DNA of 64,000 bases from Torymus aiolomorphi (lineage: Eukaryota > Arthropoda > Insecta > Hymenoptera > Torymidae): the NCBI GenBank assembly GCA_036365515.1, contig CM070876.1, positions 136,607,894 to 136,671,893 of the forward strand. Direction: 5' to 3'. The first letter of the stretch is position 1. Every line of letters starts with the position of its first letter. Below, in pieces: positions 29,506-42,776 of this stretch. The notes under the pieces were generated by a model. The model saw only the letters and a program-made list of their open reading frames with translations, did no database searches and was not told the origin of the DNA. The position numbers and the translations under genes were made by a program.

Positions 29506-32500
29506 ACTTTCGACAAGAAGTTGTGAGGTTGGCAAAACTGTTCAGTACTTCTATACCACTAACGTAAGATGGTTGTGTACGGTGCAAACTAAGTCGTACC
29601 AACCATTTTTGATGCACTATATTTGTTTACGTTTTATTGTTTTCATAAATTACTGTAGATGGCGCTGTGACTACACTTTTGCAGAATAAAATTCTAAATG
29701 AAGGAGCGCGATAATAACAGAGTAGCACTCTGAAGTAATAATTTATTCGAGGTAGCAGCTAAGGTCGGACGAAGCGTTTATTTTTGTGTGGTGTTGCGTT
29801 CCTTGCAGGTAGCAGCACGACAGCAGAGAAACAGCAGTAGAGTACCTCTCAGGCTTGAAGATAAGTAACACCGTGTTACATAACCTCCCAGCTGACGTCA
29901 TGTTGTCTAAGGTAAACATTACGACGTCTTATAGGCCAGTAAACGAAGGTCTGAAATCGACTTTCTCTGGTGAATGGCTGCATTTTGGATATTTGATAAA
30001 ACACATCGTCTAAAAACGATGGTCAAAAATGCAGCTTCCAAAAACGCCGGCGTCACCCCTAATTTGGCGAAAAACCACCCCCGAAAACGGGTTTTCGCTT
30101 ATAACTCGCAAACGATAAGAGATATCGAAAAAAGTCCCAAACAAAAGTTGTAGAGCGTGAAATTTTACATAAGGATCACCTATCACTTTTTTGCATTTGA
30201 TAAAATTAAGCCTGAGAAAAGCATGCAGAAGTAACAAACAGCAAGCGGCCGGAGGGGAAGGGAGGTGGGGCCTGCGGCCGCGCGGCTGCGGCAGCGGCGG
30301 CGCGCCTCGGCGGCAATGTTGACATGTGAGCGCGCGCGTGGACTGCGTGTCTCTGCGCCGCTCGAGTCGTTTTTCACTTTTTAGCGATTCTAGCTGGCTC
30401 AGGCGCCGGAAAATTTTTCGCTTCTGTCTCCCCCTGTACACCTGCTGACGCAATTGCATAAAGTAACCATCGCTTTTTATAGATTTTGATTCGTAGAATC
30501 TAAATTTCGAGGTTACAATTTAACAAAATTGCAAGAACTTCGATTTAAATGCATTTGTTTGAATAAAAACGCTATTTAAACAAATAAAAACAATCTTTTG
30601 CGATCAGAATAATTTTTTCTTGAAAATTCCGGCAATTTTAAGATTAAAATGTTTCATTCAACATCTACGAGAAACCAATATTCAAAGAGTTATAAATTTT
30701 CAAAATATTAATTCTTAGCATTCAAGAGATTTTTAATAATAGTCACAAAATTAAACATCAAGTAAAAATTGTTACAGTTACTAATCGTTTACCATCTAAA
30801 AAGAGATGTGCATAGTTAATATTACTTTGTATTATATATAATTCACATTAATATAGGTACGAGTAAATCTCAGGAACTCTTAACTTTTTTAGGAACTCCA
30901 AAGTTTAAGCAGACAAATGAATCAACGCTCAAAATGTTTGCCTTGCAATAAAAAAAAAAATAAAAAAATCTATTATAAATAATGTTAACGAATCAGCTGC
31001 GTTCATAAATGAAAAAATTGTTGTTAATATGCTTTTCCTATCGATATATTTATCTATATAGGAACAGGAACACACTTACGATCGTTGTACAATTTGTTTA
31101 GCTTTTTTGTGTGTCAAAATCTTGAACTCGAGTCCTGGTAGGTCGATGTGCTATAAAAATTAGCCGAAATACAAGAGTATTAATTTTCTAAATTTTTAAA
31201 GGAATTTTAGGGATAAAAAGTTATTGAGATTTGAGAATACGTATTGATTAAATTATCAAGGGGAAGACTAATAGCCTTATCTATATCTATATGTTTTGCA
31301 AAGATATTCCCTAAATATTAGTATTTGTTAAAAGACAAAATATTTTATAAACATGAGTGAGCAGCGAAGCTCCACAAGTTTTCTATTAAAAAAATTAGTA
31401 GTGCCAATTCGTACCTGAACCTTAATTTTTTATCTGTCAACTGCTTTATAGAGAGACAAGAAAAATAAATTATACTAATTTTCTTATTGTCTTTATTTGA
31501 TATAATGAACATTTTTTCTACAAGATGCAATAGCTTCTTACAAACATGTATTATTATTATTTAAATAAAATAATTTTCTATTTAAAGCCAAATTATACTT
31601 TGACAAAAGAAATTACCTTTTCAGTCTAAATCTCTGTAGATTCAAAAACAATTTTTCTTTTTATGAAGACTCCATTCCTACTATCTGAAAAGTAATTATT
31701 TTTCTTCGCGCAGGATTTTCTTCTTAATATTCGTAATTAATATAAGATAATAAAAAAAATATTCCTTTGGAGAATAGATCATATTATGAGCATTTATGAC
31801 GGCGTCCTTTTGCAGCAGAAAATATGAGTATGCAATACAAGTAATTAATTACGATATTAACTACAATGCAATTTACTGTTTGTATTTACATTATATATCT
31901 ACATTTTAATTTACATTTAACCTGCAGGTTGAATCTTATTTAAAATAAATAAATTTTAACAATGGCAAATTATAGAGATATGTAAAAGTTATTTTTATTG
32001 ATATATTTCTATTTTAGCAAGTTTCGGTCAGAAACTCTCGAGGGAAGTTTCTCACGTCTGGATTGTGGATGTGGATACAATTTCAGAGTGTAATTTTGTA
32101 GCTTAAAAATGACATCATCAAGTTTTAATAAAATCCATGCTCAGGAAGTTAGAAGCTCTTATTTTCAGCTAGTTATCATGTTAAAATACTATAAATAAAG
32201 TCTATGGTTTGATTACCCATAACTGCACCTCTGGATCTATCTCCGAATAACTTTTTTTCCAATTTTTTTGTTATAAGTGTAAAAATTCATCATAACAATA
32301 AATGGCAATAAGTAAAACATTTTTTTATTAAAACTTTTTAAGAGAAAATGTTACTATAGTGCTTCGGAGAGGGAGAAATTTACTCTTTACACAAACAGAT
32401 TTCGATTTAAAAAGATATTTGTCTAGAGTCAAGTGTAGAATAAATAATTCTAATACCTATCTTATTCAAGAAGAATACCCTCTTGGGTCAAATGGACTAT

Positions 32501-32930
32501 TTTTGCCTAAATGAAAAATTTTCTCAATTATCATTAAAAAATTCTTTTACTGGTGATTGTATAAATCGACGCACCCTACGAAAACTATCACGATTCAGAT
32601 TGCCACGAAGACTAGTCCATTTCAGCGTTGGCCGCGAAGACTAGCACGCCCCATTGATTTACGTTGAAGACTAGCCCGAAAATACACTAGTAAAGCGATG
32701 TGAGGTCTAAAATCAACCCAAATTCATTATTTATTAAACTAAGTTTCGAACGCTTATTTTGAAAAATACGTCAATTAAGTCCTTCCTATATGCAAGTAAT
32801 AATATACTTAGAATTTTTTTTAATGATTCTATTAGTATTTACATAAGATTTTTTTGAAAAAATACGTCAATTAGACACTCAATATAGGTCATTACTACAC
32901 ACAGGAATTTTTTGTGCGATTCTATCGGTT
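29506..32930. other. Mostly gene-free AT-rich DNA with a GC-richer repeat-like patch
   Basis: At 30000-30460 a GC-richer patch contains stretches such as CGTCACCCCTAATTTGGCGA and AACTCGCAAACGATAAGAGA. It reads open for 149 codons on the minus strand, but it looks like a dispersed insect repeat rather than a gene. A stretch at 29880-29920 has an ATG followed by a GTAAAC donor and could be a 5' exon, but there is nothing else to support it. A block at 30857-30905 (ATCTCAGGAACTCTTAACTT) is inverted at 34741-34795. From 30910 to 32930 I see no gene. Confidence 0.4.
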
Positions 32931-33490
32931 AAGTACTTTTATTTCGGTACACATGTCACCCGAAATCGTCCCCATATCCGAATTCCGCGCGTGCGCATAC
33001 GACGTGTGGACCTACGGCGGCGACTCGCCTCTCGACCCGCGCGAAGAGAGCCGCTGCCGTAGGCCTCGATCTGACACGACCTATTTACCGGCTTCGCCCT
33101 TGTTTTATGAATAATGTAAAGGCAAGTACTTTTATTTCGGTGCGCATATGACTCGAAAAAGTCCAGCTATCCGCATTTCGCGCGTGCGCATACTGCGTGG
33201 ACCTACGGCGGCGGCTCGCCTCTCGGCCCGCGCGAAGAGAGCCGCTGCCGTAGGACTCGATCTCACACGGCCTATTTACCGGCTTCGCCCTTGTTTTATG
33301 AATAATGTAGTGTGCCAAGTACTTTTATTTCGGTACATACCGTCCGAAAAGATCCTGGTATCCGAATTCCGCGCGTGCTCACGGCGTGGACCTACGGCGG
33401 CGGCTCGCCTCTCAGCCCGCGCGAAGAGAGCCGCTGCCGTAGGCCTCGGTCTGACGCGGCCTATTTACCGGCTTCACCCTTGTTTCGTGT
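32931..33490 (+). repeat. Three tandem 193-bp units with a GC-rich hairpin
   Basis: Copies begin AAGTACTTTTATTTCGGT at 32931, 33124 and 33317. Each has an AT-rich head and a GC-rich tail: GTGGACCTACGGCGGCG, CTCGCCTCTC, CGCGCGAAGAGAGCCGC, TGCCGTAGG, followed by TTTACCGGCTTC. The tail can fold, since CCTACGGC and GCCGTAGG pair around CGGCTC/GAGCCG with a loop of about 20 bases. The copies are highly similar, GC-rich and embedded in AT-rich DNA. The function is unknown. Confidence 0.85.
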
Positions 33491-33617
33491 GATACTATAT
33501 AGCATTCATTGGCCTAACAGTATGTGTTGACTTTATTCATAGATTAACAAAAATTTAATATCAATACGATTTATTACAATAGTGAAAATTAATTATGGAT
33601 TGTGCGAAGCATAGAAT

Positions 33618-33935
33618 GTCCACGCAGTATGCGCACGCGCGAAATGCGGATAGCTGGACTTTTTCGTGTCATATGCGCACCGAAATAAAAGTACTTGCCA
33701 TTACATTATTCATAAAACAAGGGCGAAGCCGGTAAATAGGCCGCGTCAGATCGAGGCCTACGGCAGCGGCTCTCTTCGCGCGGGCTGAGAGGCGAGCCGC
33801 CGCCGTAGGTCCACACGTCGTGTGCGCACGCGCGGAAATCGGATATGGGGACGATTTCGGGTGATATGTGCACCGAAATAAAAGTACTTGCCACTACATT
33901 ATTCATAAAACAAGGGCGAAGCCGGCTATACCTCG
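33618..33935 (-). repeat. Inverted copies of the 193-bp unit
   Basis: One full unit and two partial units lie in opposite orientation, separated by about 125 bp of AT-rich DNA from the direct array at 32931-33490. The hairpin (CCTACGGCAGCGGCTC ... GAGCCGCCGCCGTAGG) is preserved. Together the block forms a large inverted repeat. Confidence 0.85.
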
Positions 33936-35282
33936 CGTCTACAGTAATGGAAGAAAATACCATTTACCCCTATCATAACGGGAATGGTTTTCATCTAACC
34001 AGATGTTGCTTATAATTATATCCCAATTTCTATTTTGTATCTGAGCAATTCTATTCAGAGGAATTTTTGGTTATTGACAAGCATCCATAATACATGATGA
34101 TTAACTGTATTGCCAAATGCAGCTCTATCGAAATATTTCCTTTCTTTCGTACATACTTATCTAAAAAATATCAGGCTTACTATTTGAAAGGAATAATAGT
34201 CGGTGAAATGGGAATTTCACAATAAAATAACACGATTTAACCTCTTTTATTTCATAAATTCGTGAACCAGAACTCCTGTATATTGAAAACTGCACATTCT
34301 TTTATCACAAACGAAAACTGTATAGCAGGCACATTTAGTAATCTACGGGTGGCCAGAGCCGTTCGACGCTCGACCAAACTCGACTACCCATAGAGTAACT
34401 GGCCGCCGACAAGCTCTGCCGGTTTCGGTCTTGTAATTGCGTACTATATCATAACCAATTGCTTAGCACTATTCATATAAAAATTTCCAATATCGCTAGA
34501 ATCTTATGTTCTGACTTATTTTCATAGCATATCGATCTATCAAGGCTCAAATTAAAAGCAAAATCAATTATATATTGATAGTATGTGTGCTGCTTTTTCT
34601 ATATAGATAAATAAACACATTAAAAACATAAAGAACAACTGGATTATCGACCTTTTCTAATTTTGTCTATGCTGCAAAATATTTTGAGCTTTCATTCATT
34701 TGTGTACTTATTATAAAGAACATGTGCTACAGCCTTTTGAATTTTAAACTCTTAAGCTCCCAAAAAGTTAAGAGTTCCTTAGATTTACGGGTATATGAAT
34801 GGAAATCCATCTATAAAAAATAGATTGTCACATTACGCTGTACTGCGCGCTCATCTCATGACGAAAGCAATCGTTACTTTTTCCAATTGGATTAGCAGAT
34901 ATAGGTACATGGGGAAACAGAAGCGAAAAACTTACGGCGCCTGGGCCAACCAAAATCGCTAACAGCTGAAAAACAGCTTGCGAGAGGCAAAGAAACTCAG
35001 TTGCCAGTTTACGTGGACTCATATGATAACATAGCAGCCAGCGGCAATTCGCAGAATTCTTCCGAGCTCCCCGAGCGCCGTCGAAGCGCGCGGCCGGGTT
35101 GTCAATGCCGCAGTCGCGCCACCGCACTCCGTAGCGGAGATTTGACAACACTGCGCTTTCGCGTAGTAGGAAGCGACAACCACACCGCTGGACGCGGCGA
35201 TGCCGGCACGCCGCAGCTCCTCGAGAACAGTGAAGAACAGACACAAACATACACACAACGCATACGCGTACAGTAGGAAAGA
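33936..35282. other. AT-rich DNA leading into a GC-rich, CpG-rich patch
   Basis: Positions 33936-34800 are AT-rich with no gene seen. Positions 34850-35340 are GC- and CpG-rich and look like a host promoter region. A 185-codon minus frame (34828-35385) runs across it but has no domain and its cysteine/arginine-rich composition follows from the base content, so I do not call it. Confidence 0.35.
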
Positions 35283-35905
35283 GTGCACTTCCCGAGGACA
35301 TCACCGAGGCGAACACGACGGAGAAGCGACGGCGATGGTGCAATTGAAGCCACGCTCCCGCGACCGACTTGAGTAAGTACTTCACTTCGGACTTTATTCT
35401 GTAGTATCTGTAGTATAGCCGAACCTAACCTCCAAATTTCCATCTGCCTGATTTCCTAACCCCCTAGAAGTTCGATACTGCTCTCCTCATTCCTAATGCT
35501 TGACACATTATTAATATATTTTGTTCTGCCTAAAGCGAAGAGCTGCTGTACATGACCACGCGCTTTCACATAATTCTACTCCCCTCGAGAGTTGCCGGTG
35601 CAGCTACCACTTCCCGAGGACATCACCGAGGCGAGCATGACAGGGTCAGAGATGGTGCAGTTGAATGAAAACCACGCTCCTGCAACCAATTCGAGTAAGT
35701 ACTTTGGTTCGGACTGGGACTTTATTATGTAGCATAGCTGAACCTAACCTCCAAATTTCTGTCTATCTGCTCCCCTTTTCCTGGTAGTTTAATACTGTTT
35801 TCCTCATTCCTAATACTTGACACGTTATTTATATATTTTGTTTGCCTAAAGCGAAGAGCTCCTGCAGATGATCACACGCCTTCATAAGATTCTATTCCTC
35901 TCGAG
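35283..35905 (+). repeat. Tandem duplication of an exon-like segment
   Basis: Copies at about 35283-35603 and 35608-35905 share CACTTCCCGAGGACATCACC, a short ATG-led frame (ATGGTGCA), a GTAAGTAC donor (35374 and 35695), then intron-like text (CCGAACCTAACCTCCAAATT, ATTCCTAATACTTGACAC, GCCTAAAGCGAAGAGCT). This looks like duplication of a first exon with its donor, from a host transcript reading right. The encoded peptide would be only about a dozen codons before the splice. No acceptor is confidently paired. Confidence 0.55.
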
Positions 35906-35933
35906 GGCAGCATTAATATAAATTGGCAATACA

Positions 35934-36984
35934 ATGGAGAAGCGTTGGGGATGCTGCGACGAGATCGCATTTTCTTCAATGGCACCTAGCTGTGCAGAGG
36001 TTCTTCTGGTGAAGTGTAAGTTGCAAAGTGCTTCTGGAGTATTAATGTGTACAGCTGCTCTACGCTGCAAACAACGTGGGGCAAACCTTAGTGAGAAATC
36101 TGTGATGTGCATAATTAAAGGCACTGATATCACCGACACTTCTGCGATGGATGAAAATGAACTGGCAGCGATTTCTTATCTCTTTTAACATCATGTGGCT
36201 AAACCCCTGGTGCCAATGGAGCTTCCCAATAACTGTCGCTGTCTTTTCAGCTGGTGAGTATACTTTCAATGTAATACTATTGCGATTGTTGCTTCAGCCA
36301 CGTACTCTTCTTTCAGCAGAGGCAGAATGGATTATGAAGTTGTGTGTTGCACGCCTGGCTAGCCTCCAAGAGCATTTACAGGGCAATTGTGATTGTAACA
36401 GCTATCGTTTCAACTACTGTTTATTCTTATTCTTTTATACGCCATGCAATGAGTGATTCTAGTCCAACTAATCTTTTTCTTTATATTACAGGTACGATAT
36501 ATAGCATATGAGAAAGATAAAGGTCTGCAAGGCCCAAGCGGGTGCAAGAGGAGCCGTCAAGAAGCCAACGTCACTACGCCTCAGGCAGCTGAACTCCTAT
36601 TACCATCCCCTAATAATCGTTGGGGCCTATAGAGAGCTTGCATGCTCTCTATCAACACTCTCATATTGCTAGGAAACTACATTACAAGTAAGTCGTTGCG
36701 CCTAGAGAGTTGATTAAGGTACTCAGAGCCTTCCCTAAATCTGAGCTCTCTGTGTAGATTTTCTAGTCCACACTTCCGTATTATATATGTCGACTCTAAC
36801 TATATACATTTTCTTTATTGTAACAACATGTGATGTTACAACCTTTGCACTCCTGGCATTATTGTGTGTACAGCTATCCTACGCTGTAAACAACACTAGT
36901 GAAGGCATTGCTGAAGAGGCTGTCCTAGTTGACAGTCTTTACTGTGATTGTTGACAGCTAATGGCTGCCTGCTATGTCACTTAT
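35934..36984. other. Possible host transcript with duplicated blocks
   Basis: An 84-codon frame (35934-36188, MEKRWGCCDEIAFSS...) is not recognised and contains a donor-like GTGTAAGTT. A block at about 36005-36100 (TTCTGGAGTATTAATGTGTA, CAGCTGCTCTACGCTG, AACAAC, TTAGTGA) recurs imperfectly at 36835-36905. The cause may be a spliced non-coding RNA or an old duplication. I cannot decide between them. Confidence 0.3.
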
Positions 36985-37960
36985 ATACTACAATACTGCA
37001 GGAATCGATTTTGTATCGATCTGCAATCAAATATTATGTTTATGATATTGCATGTTATAGTAAAATACTGTAGTAATTGATAATTTGTTTAACAATTTAT
37101 AATCGATCGTTTTGCATGTGTACATTATTGCATGATTTTATTCAATACAAAAACAGTAATTAATGATTTCTTTATCAATTAATAATTATCATAATTTTGT
37201 ATATTATGTATTCTGCAGCAATAGATCACTTCTTTATTGAGTTGCAATAAAATATTTTTTATGACTAAATGTGCATGTTCTTTTATATGTAAATATGGTT
37301 TTTTAATCTGCAATCAATTGTAGAAATAATTTTGCATGGTTTTATTTAATATTGCAGTAATTGATTGTTTTATCGATCTGCAATGAAAATTGTTTTTATG
37401 GTTCTGCATGTTATAAACAACAGCAACAATTGATCATACCCTTATCAATTAACAATCAAGGACTGTTTTCCTAATTTTCCATGATATTTTATGATCTGAA
37501 GCACACGATAATTTCTTTATTTAACAATCAAAAATAGTTATTATAATTTACTATGATTTAATCTGCAGTAATTCATAATTTCTTTATAAATTTGCAATCA
37601 TAGATTGTTTTCATAATGTTGCATGGTATCTATATAAGCATTTTTTATTTATCGTTCTATAATCAAATATTATTTTTATGATATTGCATGTTATCGTAAA
37701 ATACTGCAGTAATCGATAATTTCTTTATAAATTTGCAATCATAGATCGTTTTCATAATTTTGCATGGTATTTATATAAGTATTTTTTATTTATCGATCTA
37801 TAATGAAATATTATGTTTACGATATTGCATGTCATCGCAAAATACTGACAAAATTGATAATTTCTTCATCAATTTGCAATCATAGATCGTTTTCATAATG
37901 TTGCATGGTATTTATATAAGTATTTTTTATTTATCGATCCGCAATCAAATGAAATTGTTA
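36985..37960. repeat. Degenerate tandem repeat, about 145-bp period
   Basis: Units contain TATCGATCTGCAATCAAATA, TTATGATATTGCATGTTATC, AAAATACTGCAGTAATCGAT, AATTTCTTTATCAATTTGCA and ATAGATCGTTTTCATAATTT. Successive copies near 37370, 37650, 37795 and 37930 are similar but drifted. It is AT-rich and non-coding, so probably satellite-like. Confidence 0.65.
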
Positions 37961-38536
37961 CAGCCCTTAATAATTTCTTCATCATTTATTATAAAAATAA
38001 CGTATAACGTCTTATTCTCGCTAAATTTACTTATAAGAATTCTTATTTGAAAAAATGTATAAACTTGATATGAATATTTTCATAATTTTTTATGAAAAAA
38101 AATTATTGCTTATATTATGTACTTAGAGAACAACATCTTCTGTTTAAATTCGAAACTACAATATTGTAACTGTTACATATTATATTTTAATAAGGAAGAG
38201 TTTAGACAGCAAATCTCATATTGTAACTATTACAATATCAATATTTACAGCAATACATTGAGATTGTTTAAAAGAACACGGTGACTTAACTATTACACTG
38301 CGTATATATCGAAATATTTAAATATACGCATGTTAATAGTTACGAATGTTACGAGGCCATGTTATTATTAAAAAAATGTTCTCAGTGCACGCCATCTGTG
38401 AATGTTCTTGGAACTAAAAGTTCTACGCATAGATTAAGTATAGCTTCAGCGCCATCTACTGTTTAATATACAGTAGTTGGCACCCACCTACATTAGCGAC
38501 TGAACCCAACACAATTTTTGTTGAGTATCACATGGC

Positions 38537-39510
38537 CTTAAAAATATCTATCAAAATGCTCTATTATAATTTATCGATATTTATCGTATTTTTCGAGTTA
38601 TATTGAAAAAACCGATAAAAATCGGGTTCTCTAGATCTCATTAACTATAACGTTTCCATACTTGTTACTTGCGGTAAATATAGCTCATGGTAAGATAAAA
38701 AAATGCTTTTTTAAAAAATTAAAAAATATTGATTATTTATCGAGTTATCTGGATTTATTGAAAAAAAGGTGCTCTCATAAGTTCGTTAGATCTTCTCAGG
38801 GAATGGTGCTAGAGCAACGATTCAGGGCTTATTTTGTTCTTAAAGAGTTGTACTATCATGCTATTGAAAAATTGTATCGATTTTGTTTATTTAAAGGGTC
38901 AAAAAGTCAATTTGAAAATATTGCACTTTTTTAGACATGTTTTTATTTGAATAATTTTCTTAATTTTTATTTTGTGGAAATGACAGTTACGGGAATAGAT
39001 TCCTGGCATTTTTTCACGAATTTTGAAAAAAAAAAAAAATTTCTACGACTATCAGGAGCCGAGATAATTTTTTTATTTCAAAAAAATCTGGAAGGCGAAA
39101 TAAACGTCGTAGAGTACTGAGCTTAACGCATGTTAACGTTGAATGTCTATATTTTCAATAAAAAAATACTAGGATATGTTTCATGGGTTTGCAGTATTCG
39201 AAATTTAATAATAAAGTGCAAAGCGTGCGGACGCGGAGAGCGGCAGCTCTGGAGCTGCCGGCGGAGTGGCGGAAGTGCTGCGCGCATTTCGTGCATTCAA
39301 AATGACTCGCGCTTGCTAAATCTTTAATATCTCATAATTCATATCATATTTATTCTTGCTTTAGAAGCTAAATAGACCCGGGAACACCTCATTTTTATTT
39401 ACTTTCCCATATTTTCTTTACTTTATTCGACATTTAAATTATCTTTTACTATAACTACAATATTTGTCGTGCAATACCTCAATTTTTGCCTTATTAATCA
39501 TATTAATATT
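38537..39510. repeat. Inner part of the left terminal inverted repeat
   Basis: Positions 38537-38600 and 38988-39510 match the complement of 43146-43225 plus 45517-46005. Landmarks are ATCTATCAAAATGCTCTATT, CGGGAATAGATTCCTG, CAGGAGCCGAGATAAT, CGGACGCGGAGAGCGGCAGC and AGACCCGGGAACACCTC. About 390 bases (38601-38987) are extra on this side. Confidence 0.8.
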
Positions 39511-39783
39511 ATATATTTGTTGCTGGATTTTCCAATAATTTTTCCATTTATTTTAAAATATATATGCACAATTATTTATTGCATTTATAACTGCACGTGT
39601 TTATAATATTAAATTATAAATCCGAAAATTCAAAGCACTGAATTACTTTTCAAAGTTTTGAAATGTAACGGTATATTTGGAAGGGACGCAGGTATAAGTA
39701 TGACGCTTTTAAAAGATATAAAAAAAGATATCAAAATAAATTCATTTATTTAAAAAATGACAAGTGTATGAAATATGTACAAA

Positions 39784-42639
39784 TTATTTATTCAATGAAA
39801 TTCTCCTTCTCTTCGTTCGATTGTGTTCTGATTCACTTTCTTGATTTATTTCTTCCACATTTTCGTGAAGAAGTATGTTAAAAACATCAGAAGAATCTTC
39901 ATCAACATTTTCAAATTCTGACTGATCAATATGTTCGTCAAGAAATTTGTCGAAATCATCAAGATAGTCTTCATCTATTTCGATTTTAGCAGGAGTTTCG
40001 AAATTTTCACAGTGAGTTAAGTTACAGTGTTTGCAAACGCTCGTGCATTTGAGGAAATTTTTTTTGCAGCCACATACTTTATACTTGCAAGCACCTGCAC
40101 AGCTACAAGATATTTTTTTCATAATTTCCTCTGGTACCAAGGGTTCCGTAGTATACACTGGCATTAGCATATTATCTGAGACTTTCCAGCCCCACTGAGT
40201 CACATCTAAGTCGTCGTTGCCCAACCATTTTTGCAATTGTAAATAAACCCTGAAGGCATGTTGTTTGGCAGCTCCTTCAGTTGGAGGAAGATTTTCTAAT
40301 TGAAATGAAGCTCGAAATGTAAATCGCTTAAAATACTCAAAGCGATGTTCGTTGAGCGTGCCTGCTGTTTTATTGCAACATAGCAAAGAAATAATTTGAT
40401 ACATATTCTTCGTAATTTGTTCATGAAGAGCATTTTTGTTATAAAAAATATCTATTCATTTCAGATAATCAGAATTAGAATTAAATATTTTTAATAATTT
40501 ATTCTTCCCTTGTTTATAAAATGAAGAGACTGTATCACAGCCCGATACAGCGTGAAAAAAGCTATATATTTTGATAACTCTGGATATTTAAAGCTGTTAT
40601 TGGAGTACCATCGATCTACATCTCGTCCTTTTCTTTTTTTCAATAAGAAAATGGAGGCTGAGGTAAACACTCAAAATTGTCATAAAAACTGGATTTTGAC
40701 GTTTTGCCCATTCCATTCTCATCAAACAGAGAAAGTGGGAATGGTGCGAGTTCATATTGCAGATACTTTTTCATATCTTCTTGATTTTTTAAATTCAAAG
40801 AAATTCGCTGAAAAATTAACAGCGGATTTATTGTGACGACGTTGCCTCCAATTTTTATACTGGATGTCATGGAGAGAAGGGACCGAACATTATTTTTTGA
40901 TGAAGATTTTATACTTCCAAAAGATTTTCCAATATGACTCTGCAATACTTTTATTCCTTCTTCATACGCATTATAACAGTTTATGCTTTCATTACCGACT
41001 ATTCCAGAGTAAATAGATATTACAAATTTTGATTGTACGAATGGATTGTACTTTTCGAAAAATTCATTAATTTTCTCCAAATCTGACGTGTCTCTTTTTA
41101 TTCTTGTGACGCGAGTGTCTATATGTTGCTCTGACGTATCGAACGAAACGTTACAAAATTTTTCCATTTCATTACATACCTCAGTCAACGCTATGGTAGA
41201 TAAAATCCACTTTGCAATAACACTATCGGAAATTCCACGCCCATGGGTCAATCCACCACTAGTTTTCATCGACTTCATCAAAACCTGCTCGATAGTCATA
41301 TCTGCAAAAATACCAGACCATGATTTTTCAGACCTTCTGATCGTAAAAAGCCGCTCTTTGCAAATTTATCGTATTCAAAAATATCCATTGTGGATTCTAA
41401 TGCTATCATATCTTGAAGGTACACATGACTACATTTAGAATACAAGTGATGTCCACTAGCGTGGAAGTACGGCAACATACTTTTCACACATTGCAAGTGC
41501 AATGCCCAATTCCCACTACGTTCAGCTTCAATGAAACGCTTTACAATGTTTATCATAATTTTGTTATCATAATTGTTTATCATAATTGTATCCATAATTT
41601 ACAAGTTGGGCCTCTTTCTTCAATTTTCCGTAATTGTTCAATAAACCTTTTTTTAATAAGAATTACTTCATCATAGCAAGCACTCGAATCTTCATCTGAT
41701 TTCTTAATGTTCTTTGTAAATTGAGACAAGCAAGAAATTTCTTCTTCACTTAAAGGAATTTAATGTATGTCCTCTTATCGCTCTGGAATAAGCATGACCT
41801 TGAAGTGCTTTTTCAGCAGATTTTTCAGCAAATAAGACGCAAAATGCTTCTTGAAGTCCAGAACCTTTCATAATAAATCCAATAGATCCTAAAAAAACTC
41901 ATAAGCACGTGGAAGCCTCCAAGTCGTACTGTAATTGATTATAAATTATAAGGATCATTTGCAGAATCTATACAAGAAACTATTTCGCACGCTTTCAAGT
42001 ATAAAGGCTGATCGGCGAGTCATCAGAATTCTCAAGTATATGATTTATAACGTGATGCACCACCGCAGACATATTTTCATCCATTGGTCATCCAACTATT
42101 TTCGTAGGATTCTGTTTGTAAAATGCCTGCATACATTTAGCATGATAACGAGCCTTTTTAATTTGTACATCATCAGCAAAATTTAACCGTAGTTTTAACT
42201 TTTTATTAAAATCATCATCATCTGATCGTGATTCCAATGCTTTTAAAATGTTGGCTTTAGTGTCATCACTGGTAACTAATTGTATTGGTTTCTTATGAGT
42301 ATCTGTTATTGCATCAGAACCACAGAAAATTCATAATGAACTAAAGTTAAATTTGCGAGCTTCTTTGTTATTTCTTTTTAATTGTGTCAATTTATCTGAA
42401 ATAGCTTTCTTCTCACTTTTAATGTGAGACGGTCTACTGTATAAAATTTGACAGTTCTTATGAACATTGAGGAATGCTACGTCTTTCATTTTTAAGTGTT
42501 TCCTATCTCCAATCTCTTTACTTGCTTTTATAATAGTATTTATAGCCTTCTCACCGATGCGAATTTTATCTTTCTCCTCCATTTGCTTATTACATAAAAT
42601 GCATATTTCGTGATCAGCCTCTCCCATTGTCTCTTCCAT
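39784..42639 (-). pseudogene. Decayed gene of a long-terminal-repeat DNA element, CXC-type cysteine-rich end
   Basis: Reading leftward, the N-terminal fragment at 42639-42331 has CILCNKQ and then NVHKNCQILYSRPSHI, a probable zinc-binding pair. Between 42330 and 41600 the frame is lost, though words such as RGPT-KLW survive. The fragment at 41595-41296 has VKRFIEAERSGNWALHLQC and MLPYFHASGHHLYSK. After a frame change, 41299-40640 reads MTIEQVLMKSMKTSGGLTHG. The last fragment 40404-39784 has CSCAGACKYKVCGCKK and CTSVCKHCNLTHCEN, a cysteine array like a CXC/tesmin repeat, then an acidic tail. I know this protein pattern as widespread and repetitive in insect and mollusc genomes, but I cannot assign it to a named transposon superfamily. 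It lies between the two halves of a long inverted repeat, so it is the likely mobility gene of that element, now dead. Confidence 0.65.
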
Positions 42640-42776
42640 TGTACGTCACGTACGTTGTATATTGCACTGGTCACTATTCACTAAAATATTTAAAAAAAAT
42701 TGATTTCTCGACTACATTTTCAATGTATACAGAGTTACTTTAAATGTATACAGACTTGAAGTACGATGTGCTGCTG

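Noticed and set aside
30010..30459. 149-codon minus-strand frame
   Set aside because: It lies in a GC-rich dispersed-repeat-like patch, with no domain and no splice or start support.
34828..35385. 185-codon minus-strand frame
   Set aside because: It crosses a CpG-rich promoter-like patch and a duplicated exon-like segment; the cysteine/arginine richness follows from base composition.
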